Positions 35,533 to 44,113 of a DNA stretch of 60,247 nt are shown piece after piece. The translations under genes were made by a program, and so were the position numbers. Source of the stretch: Scytolyngbya sp. HA4215-MV1. Its GTDB lineage: Bacteria; Cyanobacteriota; Cyanobacteriia; Leptolyngbyales; Leptolyngbyaceae. The DNA lies in NCBI GenBank assembly GCA_019359045.1, contig JAHHIA010000021.1:1-60247 (forward strand), in the 5' to 3' direction. Positions within the stretch are counted from its first letter, which is position 1. The number at the start of each line of letters is the position of its first letter. The notes below the pieces were generated by a model. The model did not search any database. It saw only the letters and a program-made list of their open reading frames with translations, and was not told the DNA's origin.

Positions 35533-38500
35533 TTATACCCCTCCTTTCAGCGTCATGCCAATAACATCCATTGATTGCAGAAATGGCTCAATGTCCCAGG
35601 CTTTCCATCCTACTTCCGTAAACGTGACCTGATCCGATTCCGTTAGGGTAACGGCAATGCGATGTTCAATCCACGCTAGCTCCGCCATTGCAACGACTTG
35701 ATTGCGATTGCCCATGAGTTCATATCCAGCTTCTGGAATTGTCCAACGGTCCTGACGCATTTGCTCTAGGGCTGGTAGCAGTCGATCGTCAACCATTAAC
35801 TGACTCAACTGGTGCCATGCTTCATCTTCTCCGTTGGTTTGTTCAAGTGGGTAGCTTGTCACTTTGGGCAGCAAGGTTCTTGCTTGATCCACGCCTGATG
35901 TCGTGACTGCGTAGCAGTGAGAGAGAAACTGATAAAAATTAAGCAACCGCAATGCTTCAATCCAATTACTGCGAAGGAGCGATCGCTCGACTTGCGGAGT
36001 ATCGTCCAGTCGCAGCAGTACGAAGCTACCTGTTGGATCATGGGGATGTCGTTGGATATCTACCGCATTCCAAAGAGTCAGGATCAGAGATACGCTGATT
36101 TCTGTCCCAACCCATTTATTGGGTGGATCCCAGTAATTGATTGCATCCTGATTAGTATAGAAGGTTGCTTTTTCCAACCATTGATTTTGTGAAATGGTTG
36201 GGTTGGACTTCGCTTGAACAGCAGTTCTCAGCAGTGCCCAGCGTTGTCTCTCCTCAGCATTGGGATTGAACAGGTAAAGCATCAGCCATTCAAAACTATC
36301 CAACTCTTCCATCGGACGCAGAGGAAGGCATTGATATTGTTGGTAAACTTGCTGCATCACCGCGTGGGGCAGTGAGCAAGACAAACCGTTTGGGCGGTTA
36401 ACTGGATGATCAGGGTCTATCTGGGCAGTCACGTCATCCCAAGTCAGAGACCAGCACCAGAACTGCCCACTGCGAAGGATAGCAAGCCGTTGCTGAAAAT
36501 CTTCACTGAGACGCTCCTGGTGATACTCCCAACCATCTGTGAAGATGACAATGGGACGGCTGGGAATACGGCTAGAGGCTGGACGAATCACGAAGTCGGC
36601 ACGTGACGGGATCTCCACACCGTCCTGAGCATTAAGTAATACCTGCATTTCGATCGTCCAGGACACGTCACCGACTTTCAGGTAGTAGCCTGTCCGCCCA
36701 TTAACAATTTCCTTGCGGAGAATAGGGGATGCTCCCTCGTAAACCTTACCACTGTAGCGGCGGATGGCTTCAATAAAGCGTCGCTCCAACTCACTCTCGA
36801 AATTGCTGTTTAGCCGAATGGCGGATAACCCTTCTGATGTTTCCTCCAGGTCTGTCCAGTGCTTTTCAATGGCTGAAAGGAGACGTACAGCTGTAAGACG
36901 GCTGGTTTCATCCTGGTCAAAGCTGTTGCGATAGGCAAACAGGCAGTTATAACAACCGTCTTCGCAATCACATGCCCGCAGAACAGCGAGAGACCGGGCA
37001 AAGACATCACGCAGTTCTTCAGGGTTACGGATGAGTTGTCGGAGGTAGCCGGTTCCCCCTGGAATGCTATCGAACAGGTAGAGGAATGATTTGCGGAGGG
37101 AGGAATTGGGCTGAGGTTCTTCGCTAATAACAGTATGTAAGTGATCGACCTTCCCACCAAACTTGTGTTTTAAGCCAAGTTGGAGCGCAGCAATAAAGGA
37201 ATGTAACCCCTGATCCGTCCAGAAGTTTTCATCTGGCATGAGCAGTCGAATTGCTTCAGATTCAAATTCGCGGTAGAGGTACAAGACATCTAATGCTTTT
37301 GCCTGGTCGGGTTTGTCATGATACTGGCAGCTAATCATGTGATCCTTGGCTTTGTCGCCCCGCATCACTTTGCCGCAGCTTTTACAAACACGGAATCCCT
37401 GCGTGGTGAAGCGTTGTCCTGCCAATTCAACCGTTTCTCCGATCGATAGGGATTCTCCTAAATTCACCTCCCGAAAACTGGTACGGCAAATATATTCAAT
37501 CCCAAAGGGAAACTCTTTGTCTTTAATCAGAAATGTCTTTTCTCGAAACTCTGGCTTGAAATCGACCAGGAGATGGCGTTGGAAAAATGAGGTGCTGCGG
37601 TCTTCCCGATCGTCCCCGAATCGACTCTTGCGATCGCTCGTACTTGCCATCACCTGACGCAGCCTCAACATGCGGCGGAGTCGTCCCTGATCACTCCACA
37701 TGGAATCATTGCAGCGAGGACACACTTTTGTATGGGCTTCAGGTTGAATGCCGCGCACAGCATAATTACAGCTGCGGCAAATGCGCCACTCCTCTGGCTC
37801 TGAGAGTTTGAGATCAATTTGGTCGATTTTGACACGCCGCCCTTCTGCATAGAACACACCACTGGGCACGAGTTCTCGAATGGCTAATGCTCCGGGGCGC
37901 TCATAACTGAGGGTGAAAGTTTCGTACTTCTTGCCGTCTTCTCCTTCGGTTTTGGTCTTTTGTCGCCAAAGAATCGATCGCAGTGTCACGCCAGCTTCCG
38001 GGAAGGAATAGTTAGGTAGCAGGCCCTCATCGGTCAGGAAGTTAAGAATGTGTTTATCATTCAGTGTTCGCATCAATTCCCGGAAACCTGAACGTTCTCG
38101 CTCCAGATCTGTCAGTCGCTCCTGGTCCTGTAAGGCTTCTGGTTCTGCCTTCAGGTCTTTGATCTTCTTACCAATCGTTTTAATTTGGTTACTGAGGCGG
38201 GTGCGTTCTTTATTGACTGTCTCTAAGCGATTAAGGATGCTGTAAACGAGTCCACCCTCGTCATGCTCCCCTTTTTCCATAAACACTTTTAGTTCTGCCC
38301 GTGTTCGTTCATCTGTTTCAGTAAACAGGCGTAGAAACGTTTCTAACAATTCACTTTGGTGCTCTTGAATAAAGGTGAGCCAGTTGTAGGGAAAGCGAGC
38401 TTGATCCTGGCGCCCCACTGCATTCAACACATCACTGAGTTGGGTGGGAAATTCCCGTTTTGTGATGTCTGTGGCAACCCAGTTATCGAGACAAAAGGCA

Positions 38501-41500
38501 GTTAATTGGCGTTGCAGGATAGCGGATGCATCTAAATAGCATCCGGCAGATTCAACGCTGCCTGCTAGCATTCGGGTTGGATCAGAATAAAAGAACAGGT
38601 CATGGGGCGATCCATTTGCCACGACCCCAACCAGCGCATTGCCATCTTTTCTGCCTGCGCGACCAATTCGTTGCTGGAAATTGGCAGGAGCCGGAGGAAC
38701 GGAACAAAGCAGTACGGTCGAGAGATCGCCAATATTAATCCCCATCTCCAGGGTAGAAGTGGCAGATAGGAGGTTGGGATCACAGCGGCGATCGCCTTGA
38801 ATAAAGCGTTGCTCTAGCCATTCCCGGTTCGATCGAGTGAGTAGCCCTGTGTGTTCTGCTGCCATAATGCGCCGCACTTCGCCACTGCGATACAGTTGAC
38901 GGTAGTAGGCTAAGCCAGTGCGTGGATCGGGATGATAATGTCCCGTGCATCCCGGATTGAGGCAGGTCATGCCCTCTAACTGGGAGCGTTCGGCAGTCGC
39001 GGCAGTGATTTGGTGGCTACAGCGATCGCACACCAGCACAGTACCTTCTGTGGTTAAGTGAATGACCGACATCGGAATACCCCAGGCACGTCCATGCCCA
39101 CAGGGATGTACTTCTAATACGCCCGATTCTACTGCCGTGTTTAAGGCAAGCTCCAGCACGTCTTTTAGCTGGTCTTTGAGTAACAGGCTGATGTCAGCAA
39201 AAATTCGTCTTGCCCAGTTTTCACACCAGCTTTCTCCCTGCCCTTGCTTGATCACACGCTCAAAGCGATCGGCAGTTCCAACCGCATTCACCAGGAAGAT
39301 AGGGGCTGGAATACTGGGACCCATACTAGGCATATACAGCGGACGCTGCAACACGAAGGTATTGCCCTGATTGATATAGAGTTGGGTTGCGGGTTGCAAG
39401 ATTCCGCCCCGTTGCCGCAGATGGTGGAGCAGACCTAACAGAAATTGTTGAATGCGATCGCGGCTAACGTCACGCAAGGCATCGATCTCGTTGCTCAGTT
39501 TGAGGTGAAGGGTGGCGATCGCCTGCTCTATCTGGTCTGTGTCGAAGTGAGCAGCACAGGCTCCGCTGCGCTCTAGGGAGGGACCGACAGCAGAGCGGTG
39601 TCCGAACTGATTTACAATCTCCCAGGTTAATCGTTCATTAATAAGGGTAGGCAGGGAGGTATCGGTAGCAAGATCAAGGCGATCGCTGTGTAAAAACTGA
39701 TCCCATTCCCTGAGCCACTCCAAGTCGTTGGGAATAAAGGTGGCGACATAATTTCCCGCAGAGCCAAGCCGAGTGCGCCAATAGGAAGGGAATTGCTCGA
39801 CCAAGTCTTTTAAGGTAATACTGTTCTCGCTGGAAGCATTGGTGTGAGTGGTAACGGTATGGGCGATCGCCGTTCTGAGTGTAGTGCGGTAGGTACGTGC
39901 CCCGTAAAATCCGGCTCGGTGGGCAGCATCTTGAACAGAGTCTGAAAAGGTTAGCAGCTTTTTGTCGCGATTGAATGGGGTTGTGTAGAGGGTGCCAATC
40001 ATCGCACTGGTAAGGCTGGCAGCCTGTGCTCCCAGGATAGATAACCCATTGCTGCTGCCACAGAAGGGACAATCGCCACTAGAAACGGTTTTCTTTTGTC
40101 CGTTGTGGTTCTCCTCGTGCAGGATATCAGGGATGTGAACCCGAATTAAGTCAGCATTTCCGCAGGAGAGGCATTGCTCAACTCTGGGAGCATTGAGGGT
40201 CAGGCAATCTGGACAGAACTTGCGGATATCAGTTTCATCAGGATGGGCAGGAAAAATGAACGTTACCAGCGGTCTGTGTCCAAAATACTCCCGATAAAAG
40301 CGTTGCAAATCGTTAGTCACTAGCTTGTTGGAGCCTTGGGAGGGTTTGACTCCTCCCCAACCTGTGACACCGCAGTCACGGCAATGCATGACAGGTAAAG
40401 TTTTCTTGGCTTGCTCTGGTGTGAGATCGTCAGAGTAGAGCAATTTAGGGTGTGTTTCAACGGTAGCGACCATCCGCTTTAGCTCGCGGAACCAGACCTG
40501 AACCCGTAGATTAACCCAGGGCAAAACTAAAGACTGACCACTGGGGAGAACGATACGGCGGCGGGCGATCGCCACCAGGCTCAACAGGCTATCAAGTAGT
40601 AGGTGACAGTACTCTGTCTGATTTTTGGGGAGGTGAAGTCGGCGGCTGAGGCGATCAAGTAAGTCGTCGTAGGTCAGGGTTTCTTGCCCCAGCAGTCGGA
40701 TCAGGTTGTGGATAATCGGGAGGGTCTTGAGTTCTTCGCCCAATTGAACTCGCCAGTCGTCGGAAAAGGTTTCTCCCTCGACTAGTGAGGCAAGGAGTGA
40801 GGGCATATCTGGCAGCCAGAGGGCAGCTTGGGCATGGATATAAGATTCTGGAGTGGTATGGGAATCAGGATTAAGCTGGGCGATCGCCTCTAAACCTGGA
40901 ATGGGTAGAACATTGAGAAGTGCATCTTGCAAAAATTCGGCAGCGGTAATGCGGTCTTCTTGAATGAGTGCGCCTTCCAGGAAGGGTTCTTGGAAGATTG
41001 TAGTGGCGTAATCCAGCATGTCATCCTGGCTGGCACTACTACCGAGGGTGGCGGAGGTGCCGACACAGGCAAGATGATTGGCAGGGGTTTTAAGCCGATG
41101 TTTGAGTCGTCGCAATAGGCAGGCAAGGTCGGTTCCTTGTGCGCCATCGAAGGTATGGAACTCATCGACGACGATGTAGCGCAGGGTATCAGTTTGATTG
41201 TATTGCCAGAGTTTCTGGGTATCGGGTTGGACTAGCAGGTAGTCCAGCATTTTGTAGTTGGTGAGCAGGATATCAGGCGGTGACTCACGGATGATGCGCT
41301 TATCAGTGATGATTTTATGAGCGGTCATCATGGGGTTGGGGGTTTCGTCTTGATCGCCGATATAGAGCCCGGCGGTGATGCCGCCCAGGGAAGGAGTGTT
41401 GTGGATGAGTTGGGCGATCCGTTTTGCCTGATCCGTTGCCAGAGCATTCATGGGGTAGATCAAAATGGCTTTGATGCCCAAGGTTCCTTGCTGCTGGCGG

Positions 41501-41841
41501 CAGTGTTCTAGCAGGGGAAGCAAGAAACACTCGGTTTTACCCGAGCCGGTGCCTGTTGCGATGAGGGTGGATTGGTAGTAAGGGGGTGACAGTCGTCGGA
41601 AGGCACGTTCCTGATGTAGATGGGGCGTGAAACCGAGGGGGATTTCGCGGAAGGGAGCGGAGCCTGTGCCGGGGCGGAACGGTAAGCCGATGGAAATGTA
41701 GGGACCTCTACAGGTATTGTCGGGGTCAGCCAGAAAGCGATCGATGATCCCATCAAACCCTGGTGTGGTAGGGCGAAAGGTGGTGTGGAGGTAATCCGAG
41801 ACGCAGTTACGAACCTGGGTGGCAACGACAGAAGGGATCAT
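35533..41841 (-). CDS. Giant DEAD/DEAH helicase with DUF1998 and C-terminal nuclease-like domain
   Basis: 2102 aa. The superfamily 2 helicase core has IATGTGSGKTECFLLPLL (~94), VVDEFHTFDGAQGTD (DEFH, ~225), CVGTSATLGSS, and later LLTFSDSVQDAAHRAGF, ATSTLEMGINIG and QQRIGRAGR. Zinc-like cysteine pairs occur near residues 480-600. The DUF1998/MZB region ends with FDSIPGGTGYL and CDCEDGCYNCLFAYR (~1630). Residues ~1690-1800 (SRADFVIRP, then FTDGWEYHQER and WSLTWDDV) look like a PD-(D/E)XK nuclease. This order resembles DruE of Druantia; a fused DrmA-DrmB (DISARM) role is an alternative. First gene of an operon with the RelE-UvrD gene. Confidence 0.87.
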   Translation of the reverse strand: MIPSVVATQVRNCVSDYLHTTFRPTTPGFDGIIDRFLADPDNTCRGPYISIGLPFRPGTGSAPFREIPLGFTPHLHQERAFRRLSPPYYQSTLIATGTGSGKTECFLLPLLEHCRQQQGTLGIKAILIYPMNALATDQAKRIAQLIHNTPSLGGITAGLYIGDQDETPNPMMTAHKIITDKRIIRESPPDILLTNYKMLDYLLVQPDTQKLWQYNQTDTLRYIVVDEFHTFDGAQGTDLACLLRRLKHRLKTPANHLACVGTSATLGSSASQDDMLDYATTIFQEPFLEGALIQEDRITAAEFLQDALLNVLPIPGLEAIAQLNPDSHTTPESYIHAQAALWLPDMPSLLASLVEGETFSDDWRVQLGEELKTLPIIHNLIRLLGQETLTYDDLLDRLSRRLHLPKNQTEYCHLLLDSLLSLVAIARRRIVLPSGQSLVLPWVNLRVQVWFRELKRMVATVETHPKLLYSDDLTPEQAKKTLPVMHCRDCGVTGWGGVKPSQGSNKLVTNDLQRFYREYFGHRPLVTFIFPAHPDETDIRKFCPDCLTLNAPRVEQCLSCGNADLIRVHIPDILHEENHNGQKKTVSSGDCPFCGSSNGLSILGAQAASLTSAMIGTLYTTPFNRDKKLLTFSDSVQDAAHRAGFYGARTYRTTLRTAIAHTVTTHTNASSENSITLKDLVEQFPSYWRTRLGSAGNYVATFIPNDLEWLREWDQFLHSDRLDLATDTSLPTLINERLTWEIVNQFGHRSAVGPSLERSGACAAHFDTDQIEQAIATLHLKLSNEIDALRDVSRDRIQQFLLGLLHHLRQRGGILQPATQLYINQGNTFVLQRPLYMPSMGPSIPAPIFLVNAVGTADRFERVIKQGQGESWCENWARRIFADISLLLKDQLKDVLELALNTAVESGVLEVHPCGHGRAWGIPMSVIHLTTEGTVLVCDRCSHQITAATAERSQLEGMTCLNPGCTGHYHPDPRTGLAYYRQLYRSGEVRRIMAAEHTGLLTRSNREWLEQRFIQGDRRCDPNLLSATSTLEMGINIGDLSTVLLCSVPPAPANFQQRIGRAGRKDGNALVGVVANGSPHDLFFYSDPTRMLAGSVESAGCYLDASAILQRQLTAFCLDNWVATDITKREFPTQLSDVLNAVGRQDQARFPYNWLTFIQEHQSELLETFLRLFTETDERTRAELKVFMEKGEHDEGGLVYSILNRLETVNKERTRLSNQIKTIGKKIKDLKAEPEALQDQERLTDLERERSGFRELMRTLNDKHILNFLTDEGLLPNYSFPEAGVTLRSILWRQKTKTEGEDGKKYETFTLSYERPGALAIRELVPSGVFYAEGRRVKIDQIDLKLSEPEEWRICRSCNYAVRGIQPEAHTKVCPRCNDSMWSDQGRLRRMLRLRQVMASTSDRKSRFGDDREDRSTSFFQRHLLVDFKPEFREKTFLIKDKEFPFGIEYICRTSFREVNLGESLSIGETVELAGQRFTTQGFRVCKSCGKVMRGDKAKDHMISCQYHDKPDQAKALDVLYLYREFESEAIRLLMPDENFWTDQGLHSFIAALQLGLKHKFGGKVDHLHTVISEEPQPNSSLRKSFLYLFDSIPGGTGYLRQLIRNPEELRDVFARSLAVLRACDCEDGCYNCLFAYRNSFDQDETSRLTAVRLLSAIEKHWTDLEETSEGLSAIRLNSNFESELERRFIEAIRRYSGKVYEGASPILRKEIVNGRTGYYLKVGDVSWTIEMQVLLNAQDGVEIPSRADFVIRPASSRIPSRPIVIFTDGWEYHQERLSEDFQQRLAILRSGQFWCWSLTWDDVTAQIDPDHPVNRPNGLSCSLPHAVMQQVYQQYQCLPLRPMEELDSFEWLMLYLFNPNAEERQRWALLRTAVQAKSNPTISQNQWLEKATFYTNQDAINYWDPPNKWVGTEISVSLILTLWNAVDIQRHPHDPTGSFVLLRLDDTPQVERSLLRSNWIEALRLLNFYQFLSHCYAVTTSGVDQARTLLPKVTSYPLEQTNGEDEAWHQLSQLMVDDRLLPALEQMRQDRWTIPEAGYELMGNRNQVVAMAELAWIEHRIAVTLTESDQVTFTEVGWKAWDIEPFLQSMDVIGMTLKGGV

Positions 41842-42104
41842 GGTGATGACGCTTGTGCAGCACTATTGAAGGATACCCAAATGCAAGGTAGTGTCACCCA
41901 AAACAGTCCAGTTCGTGAGGAGGCATAGCATTTCCATTGTGGCAACTGTAAGTTGTATTTCCAAGAATATTGGTTTGATCAAATATAGAGAAAGGTAAAA
42001 GCTTTCCATAACCCCCATTCGTCTTTTTGGGAGCTACAAGCTTCTAAGCTATTATGGATAGGATTTTCAAGACCCTTTAGAAAATTCCACTTCCCTTTTT
42101 ATCT
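41842..42104. promoter_or_regulatory. Divergent control region of the helicase and ImmA units
   Basis: A 263-bp gene-free stretch lies between the start of the giant helicase (minus) and the start of the unknown/ImmA pair (plus), so it must drive both. I see no long repeat in it. Shared control by a repressor that ImmA/IrrE-type proteases could remove is a possibility, not shown by the sequence. Confidence 0.35.
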
Positions 42105-42830
42105 GTGCCATCAACACGACCGAACCCCAAGCAAGCCCGAGAATTGCTCGCTCAATTAACCCAACAAGCACAGATAGTTGAACCAAAGCTCGCTCAGAAG
42201 CTTGCTCTCTTAACAAAGTGGATCAAGGACAAGACGAATGGGCTACTGATGAGTAAGCCCTATGTTTTAGATCTTCTTGGAGAAGTGATTTTGGATGCTA
42301 GGCTTTGGCTCATTCTCAAGCCTTTGGGCCAGCAGGACAGACAGAAGCTTTACTTGAGCGAGAATTTTTCAGTTGCACAGCAATATTGGTTAGAGGTTCT
42401 ATTCCCTCGATGGTTTAACAACGAAGATCCAAAGTTTCCTAACTGGCGGCGGGAAGTAATGAGCGGAAATTTCAAGAGGGATGATGAGCAGGTACTGAGA
42501 AGCATTTCGAGAGAGATAGAGCAACAAGGGGGAAGTTCTCTATGGAAACACTTGCTTGATCTGTCAATGGCAACAGATTTGTTGGCGTCAGGGCAAAAGG
42601 AGACTGCATTGTGTGTTCAGTTGACAACCAATGCAGAGGTTTATCTTGATGACAAGAAACAGCGTTGGGGGGAGACTTTGACGTACTGGAGCATTGAGCG
42701 GGGATTATTCCTTAGCTATAACCCTGTTGGAAAAGCCTTTGTTTCCCAGCTCGTCACAGTTATTTTGAACTATAGTGATACGCCAACAGCCCCTTGTTAT
42801 ACTGTTATTACAGCTTTTGAAGGGTTTTAA
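42105..42830 (+). CDS. Unknown protein paired with ImmA/IrrE protease
   Basis: 241 aa, not recognised. The protein is helical with tryptophan-rich stretches (WLEVLFPRWFNNEDPKFPNW near residue 95) and YLDDKKQRWGETLTYWSIER toward the end. The start is a GTG at 42105 without a clear ribosome site, so the N terminus is uncertain. Twelve bases separate it from the protease gene, so they form an operon. It may be a substrate, sensor or antitoxin-like partner of the protease. Confidence 0.7.
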   Translation: MPSTRPNPKQARELLAQLTQQAQIVEPKLAQKLALLTKWIKDKTNGLLMSKPYVLDLLGEVILDARLWLILKPLGQQDRQKLYLSENFSVAQQYWLEVLFPRWFNNEDPKFPNWRREVMSGNFKRDDEQVLRSISREIEQQGGSSLWKHLLDLSMATDLLASGQKETALCVQLTTNAEVYLDDKKQRWGETLTYWSIERGLFLSYNPVGKAFVSQLVTVILNYSDTPTAPCYTVITAFEGF

Positions 42831-42842
42831 CATCGGGAAGCC

Positions 42843-44018
42843 ATGACTAGCGAAGATAACATTTTTAGTTTTGGCGACAGTTCTGACCCTATGCAACAAG
42901 CTAGGGAAGCTTTGCGTGCTGTTCAACAGTATCAGCGGGATTGGCAAGAGGAAGGAGTCAATCGGGTTTATAAGTATTTTGATGATGTTGAAGGAGATTG
43001 GCTTGAAGAATTTGAGCCTATCTCTGTAAATGCTTCAGCAGAACATGGATCTAGAGTTACAGTATCTGCCATTTGTGAACGACTTAGATCGCTAGGATTG
43101 TCTACTTCCTTTATTAAAAATGTGGCTTTCCCATCCTGGTGGAAGAGTGAGCTTGAGCCTGATGAGGGGATAATCTTCCAACTTTTAGATTCTTTGTCTC
43201 GTCGCTTGTTTCTGACAGTTGATACCTCTGAAAATTCAGATCTATCGCTAGCATTTCTACCAATTCCTGCGCCGAAGTTTAAACTACGGAAAAACCAAGA
43301 AGATCCGAAGCTTTTTAGTTATTTAGCGAGAAGTGTTGCGAATGCTGTTTCATCAACGGTTGATCGCCCTTACTCTCCTATTCCTTGTGATGCACTTATC
43401 ATTAGGAAATCCATACTTCAGAATCATTCATGTGTAAGCTTGGACAGCTTGCTTAATTTTTGTTGGCAAGCAGGTCTACCAGTTGTTCACTTTGACAAGA
43501 AACCTGATGGTCGAGTTAAAGTGGACGGTTTAGTTGTCATCACTAATAACCGACCTATTATCATCATTGGTTCTTCTTGGAAATATTCTGCGTGGCTCCT
43601 TTTTATCCTGGCTCATGAGTTAGGACATATTGCCCAAGGACATCTTCAAGATGGCATTCTAGTGGATGAATCCTTTCAGCATGGCGTGAATGATGATGAA
43701 GAGGAGGATGCCAATCAATTTGCAGCTCAGCTTTTGTTTGGAGATGTCCCGCTTCAATGGGCTGCAAATCTTAATAAACAGCGCTTGCTGGTAAAGGCTA
43801 GGCGTTTAAGTGAAGAGCACAATCTTGATCCTGGTGCACTCATACTTAACTATGGTTGGCAGACGAAGAATTGGGGATGTGCTGTAGCAGCCCTGAGCTT
43901 GCTGGAACCTAACGCTAATGCTCCGGCTCAAATTAATGCCTACTACCAACGTCACTTAGTCAGCATTGATGAGGATAGTCGGGATTACCTTCAACAAGTG
44001 AATGTTTTAGCTGCTTGA
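42843..44018 (+). CDS. ImmA/IrrE-family zinc metallopeptidase
   Basis: 391 aa. The C-terminal half carries the zincin motif LAHELGHIAQGH (HExxH, ~residue 261) and the third ligand region DDEEEDANQFAAQLLFGD, as in ImmA/IrrE (COG2856). ImmA cleaves phage-type repressors in integrative elements. The N-terminal ~200 residues carry no recognised helix-turn-helix; SAICERLRSLGLSTSFIKNV may be a degenerate one. Second gene of a two-gene unit between the giant helicase and the RecQ-UvrD fusion, on the opposite strand to both. Confidence 0.88.
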   Translation: MTSEDNIFSFGDSSDPMQQAREALRAVQQYQRDWQEEGVNRVYKYFDDVEGDWLEEFEPISVNASAEHGSRVTVSAICERLRSLGLSTSFIKNVAFPSWWKSELEPDEGIIFQLLDSLSRRLFLTVDTSENSDLSLAFLPIPAPKFKLRKNQEDPKLFSYLARSVANAVSSTVDRPYSPIPCDALIIRKSILQNHSCVSLDSLLNFCWQAGLPVVHFDKKPDGRVKVDGLVVITNNRPIIIIGSSWKYSAWLLFILAHELGHIAQGHLQDGILVDESFQHGVNDDEEEDANQFAAQLLFGDVPLQWAANLNKQRLLVKARRLSEEHNLDPGALILNYGWQTKNWGCAVAALSLLEPNANAPAQINAYYQRHLVSIDEDSRDYLQQVNVLAA

Positions 44019-44113
44019 TGAGTTGCTTTGAGTGAGCTAGCTATAGATTCTCGAAATATGCCGGGTAGTGTGATACTCCGCTACTCGATCGCACTTGCCA
44101 AAGGAATCTGCTT

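Noticed and set aside
41842-42104. Origin or repeat in the divergent helicase/ImmA region
   Set aside because: No repeats or AT-rich box stand out; it is best read as a shared promoter region.
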